Source of the DNA: Lentzea albidocapillata subsp. violacea
Lineage (GTDB): Bacteria; Actinomycetota; Actinomycetes; Mycobacteriales; Pseudonocardiaceae
Assembly: GCF_900100275.1 (NCBI RefSeq)
Contig: NZ_FNET01000001.1
Coordinates: 1,054,001-1,118,000 of the forward strand
DNA: 64,000 nucleotides
Reading direction: 5' to 3'
Part shown: piece after piece, positions 9,679 through 18,456 of the stretch
How the letters are laid out: each line of letters begins with the position of its first letter
Position numbering within the stretch: the first letter of the stretch is position 1
The notes under the pieces: generated by a model
Seen by the model: the letters and a program-made list of their open reading frames with translations, nothing else
Told to the model about the DNA's origin: nothing
The model's database searches: none
Position numbers and translations under genes: made by a program

Positions 9679-10116
9679 TCAGCCGTAGATGGTGCCCGTG
9701 CAGTTGGTCGGGTTGAACTTGTGCGAGTTCATCCGGTCGTTGGCGTCGCCGCCGATGGACAGCCGGATGGTCTGGAAGTTCGGCACGTTGCCGTTCGGGC
9801 GGATCCGGAAGCACGCTCCCCGGTGGCCGGAGTTGTAGTACACGGCGATGTACGAGTTCGGGTCCCTGTTCTGCATGGAGCTGACGTTGAGCTGCGAGCC
9901 GTCGCCGCGGTACAGCGCGACGCTCGAGCCGTTGTAGGTGATCTGGCCCCAGTTCGTCCTGCTGCTGAAGTCCTCGCGCTTGAGACCCGTGTAGTTCGAC
10001 GCGGAGTACATGCAGGCGTAGTCGGCTCGGCAGGCCGCGTTCGCGGCACCTTCGGCCGCGACGAGCGAGACCCCGGCCACCCCCACGGCGGCGAGCACGG
10101 ATGCGATCTTCCTCAT
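9679..10116 (-). CDS. Secreted peptidase inhibitor family I36-like protein
   Basis: The ATG at 10116 is chosen because AGAGGGGAA lies a suitable distance upstream and the product then begins with a clean signal peptide (MRKIASVLAAVGVAGVSLVAAEGAANA). The frame is open further upstream but those residues are not signal-like. The mature roughly 118 residues (CRADYACMYSASNYTG, YYNSGHRGACFRI) match I36 protease-inhibitor/crystallin-like folds common in Streptomyces and relatives, with paired Cys. It is probably released from the cell; inhibitory activity is inferred from the family. It is divergent from the STAND regulator at 10259, with a 142-bp shared promoter region. Confidence 0.82.
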   Translation of the reverse strand: MRKIASVLAAVGVAGVSLVAAEGAANAACRADYACMYSASNYTGLKREDFSSRTNWGQITYNGSSVALYRGDGSQLNVSSMQNRDPNSYIAVYYNSGHRGACFRIRPNGNVPNFQTIRLSIGGDANDRMNSHKFNPTNCTGTIYG

Positions 10117-10244
10117 GGTGTTGCCGTTCCCCTCTTCGTGTGGAGAGGCGGTGGGCGCCCCTCCGGCGAGATCGACGATGCCGAGCCGGCCGTGCCAGAC
10201 GGCTGAATCCGACCGAATCCGAACGCCGCATGCCGCTCCCCCAC

Positions 10245-10250
10245 TAGCGT
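10245..10250 (+). promoter_or_regulatory. Possible -10 element (TAGCGT) for a leaderless transcript
   Basis: TAGCGT fits the actinobacterial TANNNT -10 pattern and ends nine bases before the ATG at 10259. That ATG lacks a Shine-Dalgarno sequence, consistent with leaderless initiation. I see no clear -35 element. Confidence 0.35.
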
Positions 10251-10258
10251 GACGGCTC

Positions 10259-12739
10259 ATGTGCCCCGCACCCGCTCCGCTGCCAGATCCCGGGCAGGCC
10301 GTGACGCTCGACGACCTGGTGGAACGGTTGCGGTTGTTGAAGGTGTGGGCGGGAGCGCCCTCCTACGAGCGGATCACCGCGGGCATCAACGCCGAGTGGG
10401 CGCGCGAAGGTCGTCCGGAAGCCGAGATGGCGCGCAAGACGACGGTGGTCGACTGCTTCCGTTCCGGGCGCAAGCGGCTCAACACCGACCTGGTGATCGC
10501 GATCGTGCGGGCACTGCACCCCGACCAGGGCTACGTCGCCCAGTGGCGGCAGGCGTTGCGGGCGGTGGCCGGCGAGATCGTCATGGCCGCTCAGGTGCGG
10601 GTCCACGACGAACTGCCCGGCGGGGAACCGGGTTTCGTCGGCAGGGAGACCGAGCTGGCGCGGCTGTGCGAGGCGGCGGCGGGCGGGTCGGTCGTGATCT
10701 CCGCCCTCGAAGGCATGGCCGGGGTGGGGAAGACCCAGCTGGCGCTCCGTGCGGCGACCCGGCTCGCCGGTGCGCATCGGCGGGTGCTGTTCGTGGACCT
10801 GCGGGGATTCGACCCGAAGCAGCCCCCGGCGGCTCCGAGCGCGGTGCTGGACGGGTTTCTGAGGATGCTCGGCGTGCCCGGCACCGAGGTTCCCCACGAC
10901 CTGCCCTCGCTGGTCGGCGCCTACCGCGAACGGGCCGCGGGTGTGCTCGTGGTGCTGGACAACGCCGCCGACGAGGAGCAGGTGCGGCATCTGCTGCCCG
11001 GTGCGCCGGGCAGCGTCGCGATCATCACGAGCCGGCGCAGCCTGACCGGCCTGCCCGCCATCACCCACCTGGCGCTGGCCGTGTTCACCGCCGCCGAAGC
11101 GGTCGCGTTCCTGGAGCACGCGGTCGGCGACCTTTCCCTGGGCAACGACCCGAAGGCGTTGTCCCGCATCGCCGAACGGTGCGGTTTCCTGCCGCTCGCG
11201 CTCAACCTCATCGTCGGGCACATCCGCGCGGTGCAGGGCTGGACGCTCACCGACCACGCGGACCGCCTCGACGACCGGCATCAGCGGCAGCAGCTCGACG
11301 ACGGTGTCCAGCTCGCGCTGGACGCCTCGTACCAGCGGCTGCCGGAGGAGCGTCGCCGAGTCCTGCGCCTGGTCGCACTGCATCCGACCGGCGAGTTCGA
11401 CTCCTACGGTGCGGCCGCGCTGACGGGCCAGGACCTGGACGACACCCGCGCCCACCTGGAAGGCCTGCGTCGCGACCATCTCCTCCAGTGCGCGTCAGGG
11501 CGGTACTTCTTCCACGACCTGGTGCGCGAGTACGCGGCCGGGCGAGCGTCCGACGAGGACCCGCCCTCGGTGCGGCAGGGCGCCCGCAGCAGCCTGGCCG
11601 GTTACCTGCTGGCCACCGCCTCGCTGGCCATGGACGTCCGCTACCCCGCGGACACCCGCCGCCGGCCGCGGGTGGCGGCCGCCAAGACCGCGACGCCCGA
11701 CCTTACCGACCCGGACGCCGCCCTGACGTGGCTGGAAGCGGAACACCCGGCGCTGGTCACGTCCGTCGAGGTCGGTGAACCGCGGCACGCGGTACAGCTG
11801 TCGCTGACGGTGTTCCGGCACCTCAACCGCGACCGCTGGAGCACCGCGCTGACGGTGAGCACCTGGGCTCTCGCCGCCGCGCGCTCGCTCGGTGACCCGG
11901 TCCAGATCGCCAGAACGCTCCACGACGTGACCGCCGCCTTGCTCGAACTGGGCAGGCCGGAAGACGCCCTCCACGTCCTGGAGGAAGCCGCGGAACTGCT
12001 GCGCACCACCGACGACCGCGACGGCGAGATCCGCACGCTGGTCCTCCTCGGGGTCACCGACACCAGGCTCGGCCGGTTCCGCGAGGCCGCCGGCCACTAC
12101 TACCAGGCCCTGGAGCTGAACAAGGCCACGGGCGACCAGGCCGCGGAGGCGCACGCCCTGGTCAACCTGGGCGCGGTGGAAGAACGGCTGGGTCTCAACT
12201 CGTCGGCCGCGCGGCACCTGGAACGAGCCCAGCGCCTGTACGCGGACATGGGCGACGTGGACGGTGAGGCCTGGGCGATCAGCGGCCTGGCCTCGGTGGA
12301 GATCGAACTGGGCCGCTACGACTCGGCGCTCGAACACTTCACCAGGATCCTGGACATCTACCGGCAACGCGGCGACGTCGATGCCGAGGCGTGGTGCGTA
12401 CAGGGTTTCGGCCTGCTCTTCTCCCGGTGGGGTGAGCGCGATCGGGCGAAGCAGGAGTACACCCGAGCGCTGACGATGTTCCGGGAAGTGGGCGATCGAA
12501 CCGGCGAGCTGTACGTGCTCAACGGACTGGGAGAGGCCACCGACGACGTCGCCCTGCTCACCGAGGCCCTGGCCCTGGCCACCGAGCTCAGCTCCGTCGA
12601 CCAGCAGGCACGAGCCCACGCGGGCCTCGGCCACGCGCTCGGCTCGCGTGAGCACTACGAGCAGGCGGTGGAGCTGTACACGCGGCTGGGTGCGCCCGAA
12701 GCGGAGCCGCTGCGGGCATTGCTGGCCACAGCGCAATAG
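10259..12739 (+). CDS. STAND NTPase regulator with HTH and TPR repeats
   Basis: An 826-residue protein. Residues about 15-105 form an HTH-like N-terminal domain (TTVVDCFRSGRKRLNTDLVIAI). An NB-ARC NTPase follows, with Walker A GMAGVGKTQ near residue 153 and Walker B VLVVLDNAAD near 228. The C-terminal half has repeated tetratricopeptide-like helices (from about residue 520, e.g. LGRFREAAGHYYQALELN). It is an AfsR-like signalling ATPase without the BTAD domain. Such proteins act as ligand-triggered switches or transcriptional regulators. Its location beside secreted proteins and upstream of the NRPS cluster makes cluster regulation possible but unproven. Confidence 0.85.
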   Translation: MCPAPAPLPDPGQAVTLDDLVERLRLLKVWAGAPSYERITAGINAEWAREGRPEAEMARKTTVVDCFRSGRKRLNTDLVIAIVRALHPDQGYVAQWRQALRAVAGEIVMAAQVRVHDELPGGEPGFVGRETELARLCEAAAGGSVVISALEGMAGVGKTQLALRAATRLAGAHRRVLFVDLRGFDPKQPPAAPSAVLDGFLRMLGVPGTEVPHDLPSLVGAYRERAAGVLVVLDNAADEEQVRHLLPGAPGSVAIITSRRSLTGLPAITHLALAVFTAAEAVAFLEHAVGDLSLGNDPKALSRIAERCGFLPLALNLIVGHIRAVQGWTLTDHADRLDDRHQRQQLDDGVQLALDASYQRLPEERRRVLRLVALHPTGEFDSYGAAALTGQDLDDTRAHLEGLRRDHLLQCASGRYFFHDLVREYAAGRASDEDPPSVRQGARSSLAGYLLATASLAMDVRYPADTRRRPRVAAAKTATPDLTDPDAALTWLEAEHPALVTSVEVGEPRHAVQLSLTVFRHLNRDRWSTALTVSTWALAAARSLGDPVQIARTLHDVTAALLELGRPEDALHVLEEAAELLRTTDDRDGEIRTLVLLGVTDTRLGRFREAAGHYYQALELNKATGDQAAEAHALVNLGAVEERLGLNSSAARHLERAQRLYADMGDVDGEAWAISGLASVEIELGRYDSALEHFTRILDIYRQRGDVDAEAWCVQGFGLLFSRWGERDRAKQEYTRALTMFREVGDRTGELYVLNGLGEATDDVALLTEALALATELSSVDQQARAHAGLGHALGSREHYEQAVELYTRLGAPEAEPLRALLATAQ

Positions 12740-12765
12740 GTACTGCCGTGGGCGGGGTGGCGAGC

Positions 12766-12903
12766 TCACTCCCAGGGGTTGCTGCCGGCCACCGTGATGG
12801 GGGTCGTGCCGGCGACGGCGTGGGCGGTCGTGGCGCCGAGGGTGGTCAGGGCCGCGAAGGCGAGGGCGGCGGCGGCGATTCTGGTGATGACGGTGCTGAC
12901 CAT
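12766..12903 (-). CDS. Small secreted peptide (45 aa precursor)
   Basis: An ATG at 12903, preceded by GAGGAGA at a normal distance, opens a 45-codon frame ending in TGA at 12766. Residues 1-29 form a classic signal peptide (MVSTVITRIAAAALAFAALT, then TLGATTAHA with an AxA cleavage site). This leaves a mature peptide of about 16 residues (VAGTTPITVAGSNPWE). No domain is recognisable. It lies convergent to the STAND regulator at 10259 and divergent from the HTH-NTPase at 13154, so it could be a signal or marker peptide linked to either. That is speculation; the signal peptide and ribosome-binding site are what support the gene. Confidence 0.62.
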   Translation of the reverse strand: MVSTVITRIAAAALAFAALTTLGATTAHAVAGTTPITVAGSNPWE

Positions 12904-12968
12904 TTTGGACTCTCCTCGGTAGTTTCTCCGGCGATGAGACAAACGTTATGAGGCTCGATAATCGCGGA

Positions 12969-13099
12969 GCTATCACGCGGTTTATCCCAGCGCTATCACG
13001 GTGAAAATAACGGCATCAAATATGCCCTGAGCTGGGGGAATGCCGGATTGTCCCGGTGTTTTGCAGCCGGGATATACGCGGGGATGGCAGCGTGATAGC
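12969..13099. promoter_or_regulatory. Repeated 9-mer GCTATCACG, possible operators
   Basis: GCTATCACG occurs at 12969-12977 and 12992-13000, 23 bp apart (about two helical turns). Its reverse complement CGTGATAGC occurs at 13091-13099. All lie between the small secreted peptide gene and the HTH regulator at 13154. They are plausible binding sites for that regulator controlling both divergent genes. Confidence 0.45.
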
Positions 13100-13153
13100 G
13101 GGGCTGCAGACGATTGGCCCGACAAAATCACCCGCGTGAAAGAGGATGCCGAG

Positions 13154-14287
13154 ATGGCCATTCCGCCCGCCTTGGACCCCGGACTTCCGCCCTTCGCCCA
13201 GCTGTTGCGCAGACACCGCAGCCGGGTCGGGTTGACGCAGCGGGAGTTGGCAGATCTGTCGACGGTGAGCGTGCGGGCCATCCGGGACCTGGAGCAGGGG
13301 CGGGCGTTACGACCGCGGCCGGACACCGTGCGGCTGATCGCCGAAGGGTTGCGGCTGGGCAGCCGGGCGCGGCACGACCTGGAGGTGGCCGCCGACCCGG
13401 ACCGGCGCGCCGAGGTCGACGCGGCCGCCGCCGTCCCGCCCACCGCGCTGGCCGCCCAGGTGGGGCGCGACCTCGAGACCGGCGCACTGGCCGCCGAACT
13501 GGCCGGCGGGTGCCGGCTCGCGACCGTCGTGGGTCTGCCCGGCGTGGGGAAGACGCGGTTCGCGGCGGCGGTGGCCGGGGTGCTGCACGCCAGGATGCCG
13601 GTGCTGTGGGCAGGGCCGGACGGCACGCCGCTGCGGGACCCGCGGCTGGCCGGGCTGGTGACGGCGTGGTCGACGGCCGTACGCACGGGAGGACGGGCGG
13701 ACGACGACCTCGCCGAGGTGGTCGGCGCTCGTGCCGCGCTGGTGGTGCTCGACGGGATCGACGGGCCGGTCCGCGGGGACGGCGTGCTGCGCCTGCTCGC
13801 CGACTGCCCCGGTGTGCGGGTGCTGATCACCGCGCCCGCACCGTGCGGGCTCGCCGGGGAACGGGTGTTCCTCCTCTCGGGCCTGGAGCCCGCCGACGGG
13901 GCCCGGCTGCTGCTCGCCGGCCACCCCGGCGCGGCGGACCCGGTCGATGTCGATCGCCTGTGCCATAGCCTCGACGGCCTTCCCGCGGCGCTCGCCGCCG
14001 TCGGTTCGTGGCTGTCGGTCTACCCACTGGCGGAGCTGGCCGCCACCGACCCGGCCTGCCTGCTCGACGACACCCTCCTGCGCGCCCTGGCCGGCGCCGC
14101 CGAGCCCTACCGCCGGGTCCTGGAGAGCCTCCCGCCGCGCTTCGGCCCGTCGGCCGACACCGGCCGCCTGCTGCGTGATCTCCTCCAACGCGGCCTGGTG
14201 CGGCCCGTCGAGACCGAGACCGGGCGCAGCTTCACCGTCTCCCCTCTGATCCGCTCGGTGCTGGCAGCCGCACCGCCGACGCCCTGA
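13154..14287 (+). CDS. XRE-type HTH regulator fused to a small P-loop NTPase
   Basis: A 377-residue protein. Residues about 12-70 form an XRE/Cro-type HTH (HRSRVGLTQRELADLSTVSV, then IRDLEQGRALRPRPDT). A P-loop domain follows with GLPGVGKTRFA near residue 127 and a Walker B-like ALVVLDGID near 200. No TPR tail is present, which makes it shorter than AfsR-like relatives. The ATG at 13154 is chosen because AGAGG lies about eight bases upstream and the HTH begins soon after; the frame is open farther upstream without a better start. Probable transcriptional regulator of the flanking genes or the NRPS cluster. Confidence 0.82.
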   Translation: MAIPPALDPGLPPFAQLLRRHRSRVGLTQRELADLSTVSVRAIRDLEQGRALRPRPDTVRLIAEGLRLGSRARHDLEVAADPDRRAEVDAAAAVPPTALAAQVGRDLETGALAAELAGGCRLATVVGLPGVGKTRFAAAVAGVLHARMPVLWAGPDGTPLRDPRLAGLVTAWSTAVRTGGRADDDLAEVVGARAALVVLDGIDGPVRGDGVLRLLADCPGVRVLITAPAPCGLAGERVFLLSGLEPADGARLLLAGHPGAADPVDVDRLCHSLDGLPAALAAVGSWLSVYPLAELAATDPACLLDDTLLRALAGAAEPYRRVLESLPPRFGPSADTGRLLRDLLQRGLVRPVETETGRSFTVSPLIRSVLAAAPPTP

Positions 14288-14467
14288 CCCGGACACCGGG
14301 CCGCCCTCGCGCGCAGTGGTCGCCGGTGCCGACACCGAGTCCGGCGAGGGGCCAAGCCTGGCTTCGGGCGTGTCCCCGACACGCCCCCGGCCTGCCTCCC
14401 CGACTGCCGAGGACGCCGCCTTTCCCGTGGTGGACTGGTTCCGACGCCGAGTCCGGGAGCGTGACCC

Positions 14468-14821
14468 ATGGCCCACATGACCGACAACGGTCCGATAGGC
14501 GTCGCAACGGCATCCCCTGTGCACGCCCTCTTCGTTCCCGCCGGCCCGGAGTTCCTCAGCGTCTGGCCGCCCACCCCGCACGCCCGCCGGGCGGCGGCAT
14601 GGGCCCTGCGGACGCTGGGGTACGACCACCTGGGCGGCCTGGTCTGCCTGATCGCCCCCACCTCCGACGCCCGCGCGGAGTGCCTGGCGACCGCACTGGC
14701 CGTCGCCGACGCGGCGGCAGGCGGCCACCGGCCACCGGGACCGCTCCCGGACCTGGCCGTCCGCCTGCGAGCCGATCCGGTCCACCTGTGCGGCCTTCGT
14801 GCCGCCGCGGGACTGGACTGA
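14468..14821 (+). CDS. Small hypothetical protein
   Basis: A 117-residue protein starting at an ATG with GGGAG about seven bases upstream. It has no signal peptide or membrane segment and is rich in Ala and Leu (RRAAAWALRTLGYDHLGGL, ALAVADAAAGG). I do not recognise a family. It stands alone between the HTH-NTPase gene and two strong terminators at the edge of the biosynthetic cluster. Confidence 0.55.
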   Translation: MAHMTDNGPIGVATASPVHALFVPAGPEFLSVWPPTPHARRAAAWALRTLGYDHLGGLVCLIAPTSDARAECLATALAVADAAAGGHRPPGPLPDLAVRLRADPVHLCGLRAAAGLD

Positions 14822-14826
14822 GCGAA

Positions 14827-14851
14827 GCCCGCACCGGACATCGGTGCGGGC
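14827..14851 (+). terminator. Perfect 10-bp stem hairpin
   Basis: GCCCGCACCG and CGGTGCGGGC pair perfectly around a GACAT loop, six bases after the stop of the small plus-strand gene. Confidence 0.7.
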
Positions 14852-14887
14852 ACGTGACGTTCCCGGGAAACCATCCTCTTAGGACAC

Positions 14888-14927
14888 AGAAGTGACCCGC
14901 CCCCTTTCTTCGGGGCGGGTCACTTCT
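14888..14927. terminator. Perfect 16-bp stem, bidirectional terminator
   Basis: Arms at 14888-14903 and 14912-14927 (AGAAGTGACCCGCCCC and its exact complement) enclose an 8-base pyrimidine-rich loop. It lies between converging genes, 11 bases past the stop of the FMN-enzyme gene on the minus strand, and likely ends transcription from both sides. Confidence 0.8.
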
Positions 14928-14937
14928 ACCAACTGCG

Positions 14938-16200
14938 CTATCCCTGCGCCGCCACCAACCGGCCGGCGGGAACCGGCCAGCCGGCCGGGGACCACAGGTC
15001 CTCAGTGGACAGTGCGGCCGGATGGTACTTGCCCAGTGCGCTGATGAGGAGACGCAGTTCCAGGGTCATCGCCTCCACCAGGCGGATCAGGCCCGAACCG
15101 GGGTTCTCGTCGACCGCCAGCAGGGCCGCCCGGCCGAGGCCCGTGGCGGTGGCCCCGGCGGCCAGGCACTTCACGGCGCGCAGTCCCTCCCAGACCCGGC
15201 CCGACACCAGCAGGCAGCCGCGCGGGGAACCGATGCGGCGCAGGCACTCCGCCAGGGGGAGGCCGACGCCCGCCAGCGACGCCGTGGGGGCCCATCCGGT
15301 GCCACCCTCGGCCCCGTCCACGGTGACCGCGTCCGCGCCCGCCTGCCACGCCACGTCCGCCGCCGCGGCGACGTCGCGTCCCGGCGGGAGCTTCACCCAC
15401 ACCCGCGCCCGCGGATAGTTGTTGCGCATCAGGCGGACCTGCTGCCGGAGGATCTCCTCTGTGAACGTCCCCGGGCTGGCGCAGCGCAGCACCCGGTCCC
15501 CGGCGGGGTCGATCAGCGGTTCCAGGGCGAACTGATCGGCCAGGCGGTCCGCCTGGACGCGGTCGACGACGGTCAGGCCGCCGATCCCCGGTTTGGCGCC
15601 CTGACCGACCTTGAGCTCGAAACCCAACCGTCCCGACTCCAGCAGGGGGCGCGTCGCCGGGTCGCTGTAGACGCGGTTCCAGACCTCGGCGTCGGCGTCC
15701 TCCGTGCTCTGCTGCACCACGACGCCGCCCACCCCGTCCGGGACGTGGCCGGCGTAGGCGGAGATCCTGGCCAGCAGGGATCGTTCGCCGGTGTAGCCGT
15801 CGACCGGCACGACGTTCTCGCCGACGACCATCGGTATGCCGAGGGCACCCGCCTGGGCGGCGGCGGCACGGCCCAGGTCGGTGCCCACGGCACGGGTCGA
15901 CCCGAAGGCCGACAGGTACAGCGGCAGGCGTGCGGCGAAACCGCCGACGGTGGTCTCCAGGCCGACGTCGCCGTGCAACGGTTCGCGGGCCAGGTCGATG
16001 AGCTTCTCCAGGCGTCGCGGCATGAACACCGGCGGCACCAGGCGGGTGGCGTCGAGGGCGTCGCCCGGCGAAGAGGCCTCCGGCTCGCCCAGCAGGGCGC
16101 CGCCGTAGTCGGACAGCGGAGGGAACGCCGCCGCCGCGCCGGTGCGGGCCCGCTCCCGGACGGCTTGTTCCGGGAAGGTGTCGGCGCGCAGCGCGGTCAC
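14938..16200 (-). CDS. FMN-binding glutamate synthase-like protein, Fe-S motif absent
   Basis: A 420-residue protein matching the FMN-binding (GltB central) domain of glutamate synthase: ELKVGQGAKPGIGG, KLPPGRDVAAAA, AVTVDGAEGGTGWAPT and GATATGLGRAALLAV. Neither the amidotransferase domain nor the [3Fe-4S] cysteine cluster (normally CHTGTCPVG-like) is present; the equivalent place reads AVDENPGSG. It is therefore not a complete GltB and may do FMN-linked redox or imine chemistry on an amino acid. The GTG start at 16200 overlaps the stop of the upstream aaRS-like gene (GTGA). The operon with glutamate mutase implies a role in building an unusual amino acid; the exact reaction is unknown. Confidence 0.8.
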   Translation of the reverse strand: MTALRADTFPEQAVRERARTGAAAAFPPLSDYGGALLGEPEASSPGDALDATRLVPPVFMPRRLEKLIDLAREPLHGDVGLETTVGGFAARLPLYLSAFGSTRAVGTDLGRAAAAQAGALGIPMVVGENVVPVDGYTGERSLLARISAYAGHVPDGVGGVVVQQSTEDADAEVWNRVYSDPATRPLLESGRLGFELKVGQGAKPGIGGLTVVDRVQADRLADQFALEPLIDPAGDRVLRCASPGTFTEEILRQQVRLMRNNYPRARVWVKLPPGRDVAAAADVAWQAGADAVTVDGAEGGTGWAPTASLAGVGLPLAECLRRIGSPRGCLLVSGRVWEGLRAVKCLAAGATATGLGRAALLAVDENPGSGLIRLVEAMTLELRLLISALGKYHPAALSTEDLWSPAGWPVPAGRLVAAQG

Positions 16201-17189
16201 GGGGACACCACGCCGGGGATCTTCGGAAAAGCGCTCGCCTGCCAGACCGCGTCCAGCCCGCACAGGTAGCGGACCAGCCGCTCCAGGCCGATGCCGAAGC
16301 CCGCGCTGGACGGGATACCCTCGCGCACCATCTTCAGGTACCAGGCGTACTTGGCCGGGTTCTCGCCGGTTTCCCGCATCCTGGCGACGATGGCGGCGTA
16401 CTCGTGTTCGCGTTCGCTGCCGCTGCACAACTCGCCGTAGCCCTCCGGGGCCAGCAGATCGAAGTTGAGCAGGTGGCCGGGGGCGGCCGGGTTCTCGCGG
16501 TCGTAGAAGCCGCGGGAGCCCTTGGGGTAGTCGGTGAGGAAGAACGGCCTGCTGGCCTTGGCCGACAGGACCGCCTCCCCGACCCAGTCGATCTCGGCGT
16601 CGGGGTTCTGGGCGTGCCCCGTGTCGTGCAGGTCGGCGACCGCGGCGGCGTGGCTGCGTCGCTCGAAGGCGCGGCCGGACAGCAGGTCCGCGAAGGCGTC
16701 CGGGTCGCGGCCCAGGACGTCCAGCTCGGGGGCGCAGCGCTCGACGATCCGGCGCACGACGTGCACGACGAGGTTCTCGGCCACCGTCGTCGCCTCGTCG
16801 CGGGAGGCGCCGGCGACCTCGACGTCGATCTGGTGGAACTCGGCGAGGTGCCTGCTGGTCGAGCTGGTCTCGAGCGGCTCCAGACGCACGTTGGGGGCGA
16901 TGCAGAAGATCCGGTCGAAGGCGGTCAGCGACGCCTGCTTGTAGAGGATCGCGCTGGTCATCAGTTTGTAGCGGTGGCCGTAGTAGTCGACGTCGACCTG
17001 CTTGGCCCCGCGCGCCCCCGGATCGGTGACCGGGCCGATGACCGGGGGAAGCATCTCGGTGAAACCCTGCCCGCCCAGGTGCTCGCGCACGGCGTCGAGC
17101 ACGCGGTGCTGGACGCGCAGCACCGCGCGGGTGGCCGGTGAGGTCAGGTGGGCGCGCGGATCCGCCGGCGCCGTGGTGATGGTGTCCAT
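16197..17189 (-). CDS. Class II aaRS-like stand-alone synthetase (AsnRS/AsnA-like)
   Basis: A 330-residue class II aminoacyl-tRNA synthetase core close to Asp/Asn-tRNA synthetases. Motif 2-like RLEPLETSSTSRHLAEFHQID and motif 3 GFGIGLERLVRYLCG are both present. The N-terminal anticodon-binding OB domain is missing. Proteins with this architecture, such as archaeal asparagine synthetase A homologues, amidate aspartate using ATP and ammonia instead of charging tRNA. Beside a glutamate mutase the attractive substrate is 3-methylaspartate, giving 3-methylasparagine; that is inference. Start ATG 17189 has AGGAG upstream. It lies 31 bp after the mutase gene and overlaps the next gene by four bases. 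Confidence 0.82.
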   Translation of the reverse strand: MDTITTAPADPRAHLTSPATRAVLRVQHRVLDAVREHLGGQGFTEMLPPVIGPVTDPGARGAKQVDVDYYGHRYKLMTSAILYKQASLTAFDRIFCIAPNVRLEPLETSSTSRHLAEFHQIDVEVAGASRDEATTVAENLVVHVVRRIVERCAPELDVLGRDPDAFADLLSGRAFERRSHAAAVADLHDTGHAQNPDAEIDWVGEAVLSAKASRPFFLTDYPKGSRGFYDRENPAAPGHLLNFDLLAPEGYGELCSGSEREHEYAAIVARMRETGENPAKYAWYLKMVREGIPSSAGFGIGLERLVRYLCGLDAVWQASAFPKIPGVVSP

Positions 17190-17220
17190 TGTGGTCACTC
17201 CTGGGGGACGGGGGCAGGGG

Positions 17221-18456
17221 TCAGCCTCGGTCGAAGGCGCGTTCGACGTGGGTGAGCGAGCGCAGCAGCTCGTCGGCGGTGGGATCGGGGGCCGGGACGG
17301 CGCTGCCGGCGGGCAGCGGCAGGGCGCCGGTGCGCGACCACCGCAGCCGCCCGGCACCGTCCACGAACGCCCGCGTGCGGCCGGCGTTGTCCTGGTGCAG
17401 GCAATAAGGCACGTCGAGGTAGCCGCGCTCGACCGCGCGGACCAGGGCGATACCGACGTCGGGCGCGAGGTCGAGCACGGCGTCCACGAGCGCGCGGGCC
17501 TCGGCGAGCACGCCGGTGTCCTCGACCACGCCGCCCGGCTCGGCGCGCGCCGCCGCGGCCCCGGCGGTCACCAGCGCGGCGACGTTCTCGGCGACGGTGG
17601 GGATGCGGTGCGCCTCCGCCGTCGTCTTGACGATCAGCCTCTCCGCCCCGGTTCGCACGGCCAGCTCCGCCGAGCGTTGCAACAGGGCGGTCGCGCCATG
17701 CGGGGTGCGCGGGAACACGCCCATGTACGTGTAGAGCACGACATGCCAGTCCACATCGGACAGATGTTCGGCGGCGAGGGTGCGCAGTGCGGCCATGGCC
17801 TCGGCATCCTGGTCCGGGTCGGTCTGCTGGGCGTAGCTCAACGACATGCTGTCCACCCCGTGCTGGCGGAAGAACAGGCCCTCCAGCACGCTGATCGCCA
17901 CCAGCAGGCTCGGCGGGCACAGCTGGCCCATCATGCAGCCGCCGAAGGACTCGAGGTGCGGCCGGGCGCCGCGCTCGCGGGCGTCGGACAGCAGCAGGCA
18001 GGACTCGGCCCACGCGCGCACCGACTCGGCGACCGGGACCCGGCTGTAGGGCAGGCAGTACGACAGCGGCCCGCCCTCCGTCGCGTCCAGACCGGCGGCC
18101 AGCAGGGCCGCGACGATCTTCTGCGGACACGCGGAGCCGTGCCGCACCTGCACCGGGAAGTCCGCTCCGTGCAGGCCGTTCAGCACGGAGCGGGTCGTCT
18201 CGGGCGAATGGGCGGCGATGGGGTAGCCGTTGAGCTCGGCGCCGGTGGCCAGCGCCTGGTGCACCGCGAGGTGGTCCCCCACGCGCGTGAAGCTGTCAAC
18301 GGTGATCGTGCCCGCCGCCCGCACCCCGGCCCCGCGCACCGCGGCGAGACCGGCCCGCATCCCCTCTGGGCCGGGCACGCCCATCCTGGGCTGCACGACC
18401 AGTTCGCCCGCGGCGGCGGCACGGGCGACGAAGTCGCCGAACGAGCCACCGGTCAC
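17221..18456 (-). CDS. Glutamate (methylaspartate) mutase large subunit
   Basis: A 411-residue protein matching the catalytic E subunit of adenosylcobalamin-dependent glutamate mutase: LVVQPRMGVPGPEGMRAGL, VQVRHGSACPQKIV, ATEGGPLSYCLPYSR, HLESFGGCMMGQLCPPSLLV and SLSYAQQTDP are family hallmarks. The enzyme isomerises L-glutamate to (2S,3S)-3-methylaspartate. The GTG start at 18456 overlaps the stop of the small-subunit gene (GTGA), so the subunits are made in a coupled way. In actinomycetes this pair commonly sits in NRPS or macrolactam clusters to supply 3-methylaspartate, which fits the cluster here. Confidence 0.92.
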   Translation of the reverse strand: MTGGSFGDFVARAAAAGELVVQPRMGVPGPEGMRAGLAAVRGAGVRAAGTITVDSFTRVGDHLAVHQALATGAELNGYPIAAHSPETTRSVLNGLHGADFPVQVRHGSACPQKIVAALLAAGLDATEGGPLSYCLPYSRVPVAESVRAWAESCLLLSDARERGARPHLESFGGCMMGQLCPPSLLVAISVLEGLFFRQHGVDSMSLSYAQQTDPDQDAEAMAALRTLAAEHLSDVDWHVVLYTYMGVFPRTPHGATALLQRSAELAVRTGAERLIVKTTAEAHRIPTVAENVAALVTAGAAAARAEPGGVVEDTGVLAEARALVDAVLDLAPDVGIALVRAVERGYLDVPYCLHQDNAGRTRAFVDGAGRLRWSRTGALPLPAGSAVPAPDPTADELLRSLTHVERAFDRG

